From JBOGXF01 sp050694275 (lineage in GTDB: Bacteria; Actinomycetota; CADDZG01; WHSQ01), in the NCBI GenBank assembly GCA_050694275.1, contig JBOGXF010000101.1:1-6642 (forward strand): DNA of 6,642 nucleotides, given 5' to 3'. The first letter of the stretch is position 1, and each line of letters begins with the position of its first letter. Made by a program: the position numbers and the translations under genes. The notes beneath the pieces were generated by a model, which did no database searches, was not told the DNA's origin, and saw only the letters and a program-made list of their open reading frames with translations. This document shows, piece after piece, positions 4,972 to 6,642 of this stretch.

Positions 4972-5568
4972 CTAGCCGCTAGGCTTTCGGTCGCGCTCTC
5001 GCTTGAGCTCGAAGAACCCGTCGTAGTCGATCATCCACTCGACGCGGTCCCACAGCTCTCCGGCGGCTTCGCCGGTGGGTGCGGTCGCGACGACCGGTCC
5101 GAACATCCCGCGACCCGACGGCAGGACGATCGTGGGGACGCCGAAGCACCCGGCCTCGGACACCGCCGCCTGGAACTCGCCGCGCACCTCCTCCGAGGTC
5201 GATTCGTCCGCGAGCGCGTCGTCCACCAGCGAGGCGTCCAGATCGGACTCGGCCACAGCTCTCCGGACCGTCTCCGTGTTCAGCGACTCGCCGTTCTCGT
5301 GAACCATCTCGCCGAGCATCTTGTAGACGCGTCCGACCGCGTCGTTGCCGCCGGTACGCCGCACCAGGGCGAGGGTGCGGAGCGCCGGCGTCCCCTTGAC
5401 GTGCTCGTCGGCGAGCGGGTCATCCTTGTCGGCGTTGATGAGCTGGAGGCTGAACAGCCGCCACTCGATCTCGACGTCCCTGACCTTCTCAACTTCTCGG
5501 ATCCATCGAGAACTCTGCCACGCCCACGGGCACAGCGGGTCGAAATGGAACCGGATGCGGTCTGTCAT
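4972..5568 (-). CDS. DsbA-family oxidoreductase resembling mycothiol-dependent nitroreductase Rv2466c, with a CPWA active site
   Basis: 198 residues with a thioredoxin fold containing a helical insertion, as in DsbA/FrnE proteins. FDPLCPWAW at residues 9-17, SRWIREVEKVRD at 20-31, the cis-proline loop GVPTIV at 143-148, MFGPV at 155-159 and the C-terminal FFELKR at 185-190 closely match Rv2466c of Mycobacterium tuberculosis as I remember it. That protein uses mycothiol to reduce nitro compounds and protects against oxidative stress. Here the second active-site Cys of CPWC is Ala16, leaving C13 alone; the only other Cys is C141, next to the cis-Pro loop. A one-Cys mechanism through a mixed disulfide with mycothiol is plausible. 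The protein has no signal peptide, so it should be cytoplasmic. AGGAGG lies 6 bases before the ATG. The gene converges on the selenoprotein gene and diverges from the SRPBCC gene. Confidence 0.88.
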   Translation of the reverse strand: MTDRIRFHFDPLCPWAWQSSRWIREVEKVRDVEIEWRLFSLQLINADKDDPLADEHVKGTPALRTLALVRRTGGNDAVGRVYKMLGEMVHENGESLNTETVRRAVAESDLDASLVDDALADESTSEEVRGEFQAAVSEAGCFGVPTIVLPSGRGMFGPVVATAPTGEAAGELWDRVEWMIDYDGFFELKRERDRKPSG

Positions 5569-5580
5569 CGTGTTCCTCCT

Positions 5581-5645
5581 AAAGTCGGGGATGAATAAGG
5601 CTTACCCCTGATTGCCCATCGTCGTCGAATGACTCTGAATAAGGC
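5581..5645. promoter_or_regulatory. divergent promoter region with a repeated 10-mer TGAATAAGGC
   Basis: This lies within the 100 bases between the DsbA-like gene (minus) and the SRPBCC gene (plus). The 10-mer TGAATAAGGC occurs in the same orientation at 5592-5601 and 5636-5645, 44 bases apart, close to four helical turns. It is AT-richer than its surroundings. The spacing would suit paired binding of a regulator, but either copy might simply contain a -10 element. I see no convincing -35/-10 pair for either gene. Confidence 0.35.
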
Positions 5646-5649
5646 GAGC

Positions 5650-5657
5650 GGAGGAGG
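5650..5657 (+). promoter_or_regulatory. ribosome binding site for the SRPBCC gene
   Basis: GGAGGAGG ends 11 bases before the GTG at 5669. The spacing is long but usable, and no other start codon in that frame lies nearby, so it supports the GTG. Confidence 0.5.
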
Positions 5658-5668
5658 TTGACGCGATC

Positions 5669-6130
5669 GTGGGATGGATTGCCCTCGCCACCCGGTGCGT
5701 GCGCGTCGAGGCCCCCAGGGAATTGTGCTTCGAGGTCGTTGCGGCGGCCGGCGAGGTCGTCGAGAGGCGCTCGGACGACGAGCGGGTCGTCGAGTTCCTC
5801 TCCGAGCACAGGGGAAGGACGATCCGCACGCTCGAGCTGGTCACGCTCGAGGCGCCCGAGCGCATCTCCTATCGCTGGCTCAAAGGCCCTCTTCCCGGGG
5901 TCGAGGAGGAGATCGTCTTCGAGGTCGCCGAAGACGGCTGCACCGAGATGACCTATCGGGGCAGATTTCGCACCGGGGACGGCCGGCTTCGCTGGCTGAT
6001 GGGCCGCCTCTACGTCAAGCGTGTCTTCGACCGGCTCGTGCGCGAGCATCTCGACCAAGGCAAGCAGGCCGCAGAAGGACGGACAGCCCGCAGTCACGTG
6101 CACGACCCGTGCGGAAAGGACGCCGTATGA
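5669..6130 (+). CDS. SRPBCC (START/polyketide cyclase-like) family protein
   Basis: 153 residues from a GTG start. The pattern is that of a small SRPBCC hydrophobic-pocket fold: an N-terminal strand ending in EAPRELCFEVVA (14-25), a central run of strands (TIRTLELVTLEAPERISYRW, 51-70), WLKGPLPGVEEEIVFEV (70-86), a strand TEMTYRGRF (92-100), and a long C-terminal helix (about 105-130, ending VFDRLVREHLDQ). These proteins bind hydrophobic ligands or act as cyclases or hydrolases; the ligand here is unknown. The last 20 or so residues are polar and probably disordered. The stop overlaps the next gene's start as ATGA, so the two are translationally coupled and probably act together, perhaps on a small aromatic or lipid substrate; that link is inference. 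Confidence 0.75.
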   Translation: MGWIALATRCVRVEAPRELCFEVVAAAGEVVERRSDDERVVEFLSEHRGRTIRTLELVTLEAPERISYRWLKGPLPGVEEEIVFEVAEDGCTEMTYRGRFRTGDGRLRWLMGRLYVKRVFDRLVREHLDQGKQAAEGRTARSHVHDPCGKDAV

Positions 6131-6642
6131 CGCTAAAAGCGATTTTTCTCAATTGCACTCTCAAGCGCTCACCGGAGAAATCCAACACCGAGGCGCTGAT
6201 GAACAGGGTCGTCGAATGGTTCGACACGATGGATGTCGAGACCGAGATCGTCCGCGTCGTCGATTACCACGTGCCGACCGGCGTTACCTCGGACGAGGGC
6301 GAGGGCGACGAATGGCCTCGAATCCTCGAGAAGATCAAGAGCGCGCACATCCTCGTGATCGGAACGCCAATCTGGTTCGGGCACCGTTCGAGCGTGGCGC
6401 AGCTCGTGATCGAGCGGCTCGACGGCACTTACCAGGAGCGCAACGAGGCCGGACAGTATCCCCTGTACAGCAAGGTCGCCGGGGTCGTCGTCACCGGCAA
6501 CGAGGACGGCGCGCACTCGGCGGCCGAGGCGACGCTGTTCAACCTCTCGCACCTCGGCTGCACGATCCCACCTAACGCCGATACGTATTGGGTGGGCGAC
6601 GCGGGGCCGGGCCCGTCGTATCTCGAGGCCGGTCAGGACCAT
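6127..6642 (+). CDS. flavodoxin-like NAD(P)H-dependent FMN oxidoreductase (3' end outside window)
   Basis: Partial: 172 codons are visible and the frame is open at the right edge. It has a flavodoxin-like alpha/beta fold. The first strand KAIFLNCTLKRSPEKSNT (4-21) carries the FMN phosphate-binding loop. The strand ILVIGTPIWFGHRSS (75-89) is the second FMN loop, with a GTPIWFG motif. VAGVVVTGNEDGAHSAAEAT (118-137) forms the third loop near the flavin. Family members are FMN-binding NAD(P)H reductases of quinones, azo or nitro compounds, or iron. AAAGGA lies 6 bases before the ATG, which overlaps the SRPBCC stop. The substrate cannot be told from sequence. The neighbouring nitroreductase-like DsbA-family gene on the other strand hints at xenobiotic or oxidative stress detoxification. 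Confidence 0.88.
   Translation, partial: MTLKAIFLNCTLKRSPEKSNTEALMNRVVEWFDTMDVETEIVRVVDYHVPTGVTSDEGEGDEWPRILEKIKSAHILVIGTPIWFGHRSSVAQLVIERLDGTYQERNEAGQYPLYSKVAGVVVTGNEDGAHSAAEATLFNLSHLGCTIPPNADTYWVGDAGPGPSYLEAGQDH

Noticed and set aside
4349..4972. Long open frame antisense to the AhpD-like gene, 207 codons
   Set aside because: It exists because the plus-strand gene is GC-rich and its TGA reads as TCA in antisense. The product has no recognisable family, while the plus frame has clear AhpD motifs.
4876..5598. 240-codon plus-strand open frame
   Set aside because: Antisense to the Rv2466c-like gene, which has an ideal ribosome binding site and clear family motifs.
5579..6103. 174-codon minus-strand open frame opposite the SRPBCC gene
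   Set aside because: It lacks any family pattern. The plus frame has an SRPBCC pattern and is coupled to the FMN oxidoreductase gene.

Overview
This is a compact, high-GC window with G/C-rich third codon positions and many GTG starts. One protein resembles the mycothiol-dependent nitroreductase Rv2466c. Together these suggest an actinobacterium, probably an uncultured environmental lineage; that placement is inference. I see no tRNA, rRNA, insertion sequence, CRISPR array or origin, and no gene-free stretch longer than about 100 bases.

Left part, minus strand (positions 2860 down to 1): a four-gene, translationally coupled operon. Its order is a membrane-anchored TlpA-type thioredoxin (2860-2246), a membrane-anchored DUF3179 protein (2253-1066), an ECF sigma factor (GTG start at 1064, ending 543), and its anti-sigma factor with an H-x3-C-x2-C zinc motif and one membrane segment (starting 553 and running off the left edge). 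Neighbouring genes overlap by 8 and 11 bases or are separated by 1 base. Upstream lies a separate minus-strand gene for an FAD/NAD(P)-dependent disulfide reductase (4314-2944) of the mercuric reductase/lipoamide dehydrogenase fold.

The centre holds the most interesting object. A plus-strand gene at 4400-4921, divergent from the reductase, encodes an AhpD-like peroxidase whose second active-site cysteine codon is an in-frame TGA (4589-4591). The frame continues for 109 more codons with the rest of the AhpD fold. The Glu, Cys and His that accompany the active-site pair in AhpD are in register (E49, C61, position 64, H68). Just after the TGA lies a 14-base-pair hairpin (4605-4640) with one bulge and a GG in its 7-base apical loop, placed where a bacterial SECIS element should be. 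I read this as a selenoprotein with a Cys-x-x-Sec active site. Standard gene calling would split it in two or replace it with an antisense ORF.

Right part: a convergent minus-strand DsbA/Rv2466c-like protein (5568-4972) whose CxxC is reduced to Cys-Pro-Trp-Ala. Divergent from it is a plus-strand pair with an ATGA overlap, an SRPBCC protein (5669-6130) and a flavodoxin-like FMN oxidoreductase (6127 to beyond the right edge).

Most of the genes concern thiol, selenol or flavin redox chemistry. A plausible but untested picture is that the flavin disulfide reductase supplies electrons to the selenol peroxidase, while the ECF/anti-sigma operon handles envelope thiol stress.
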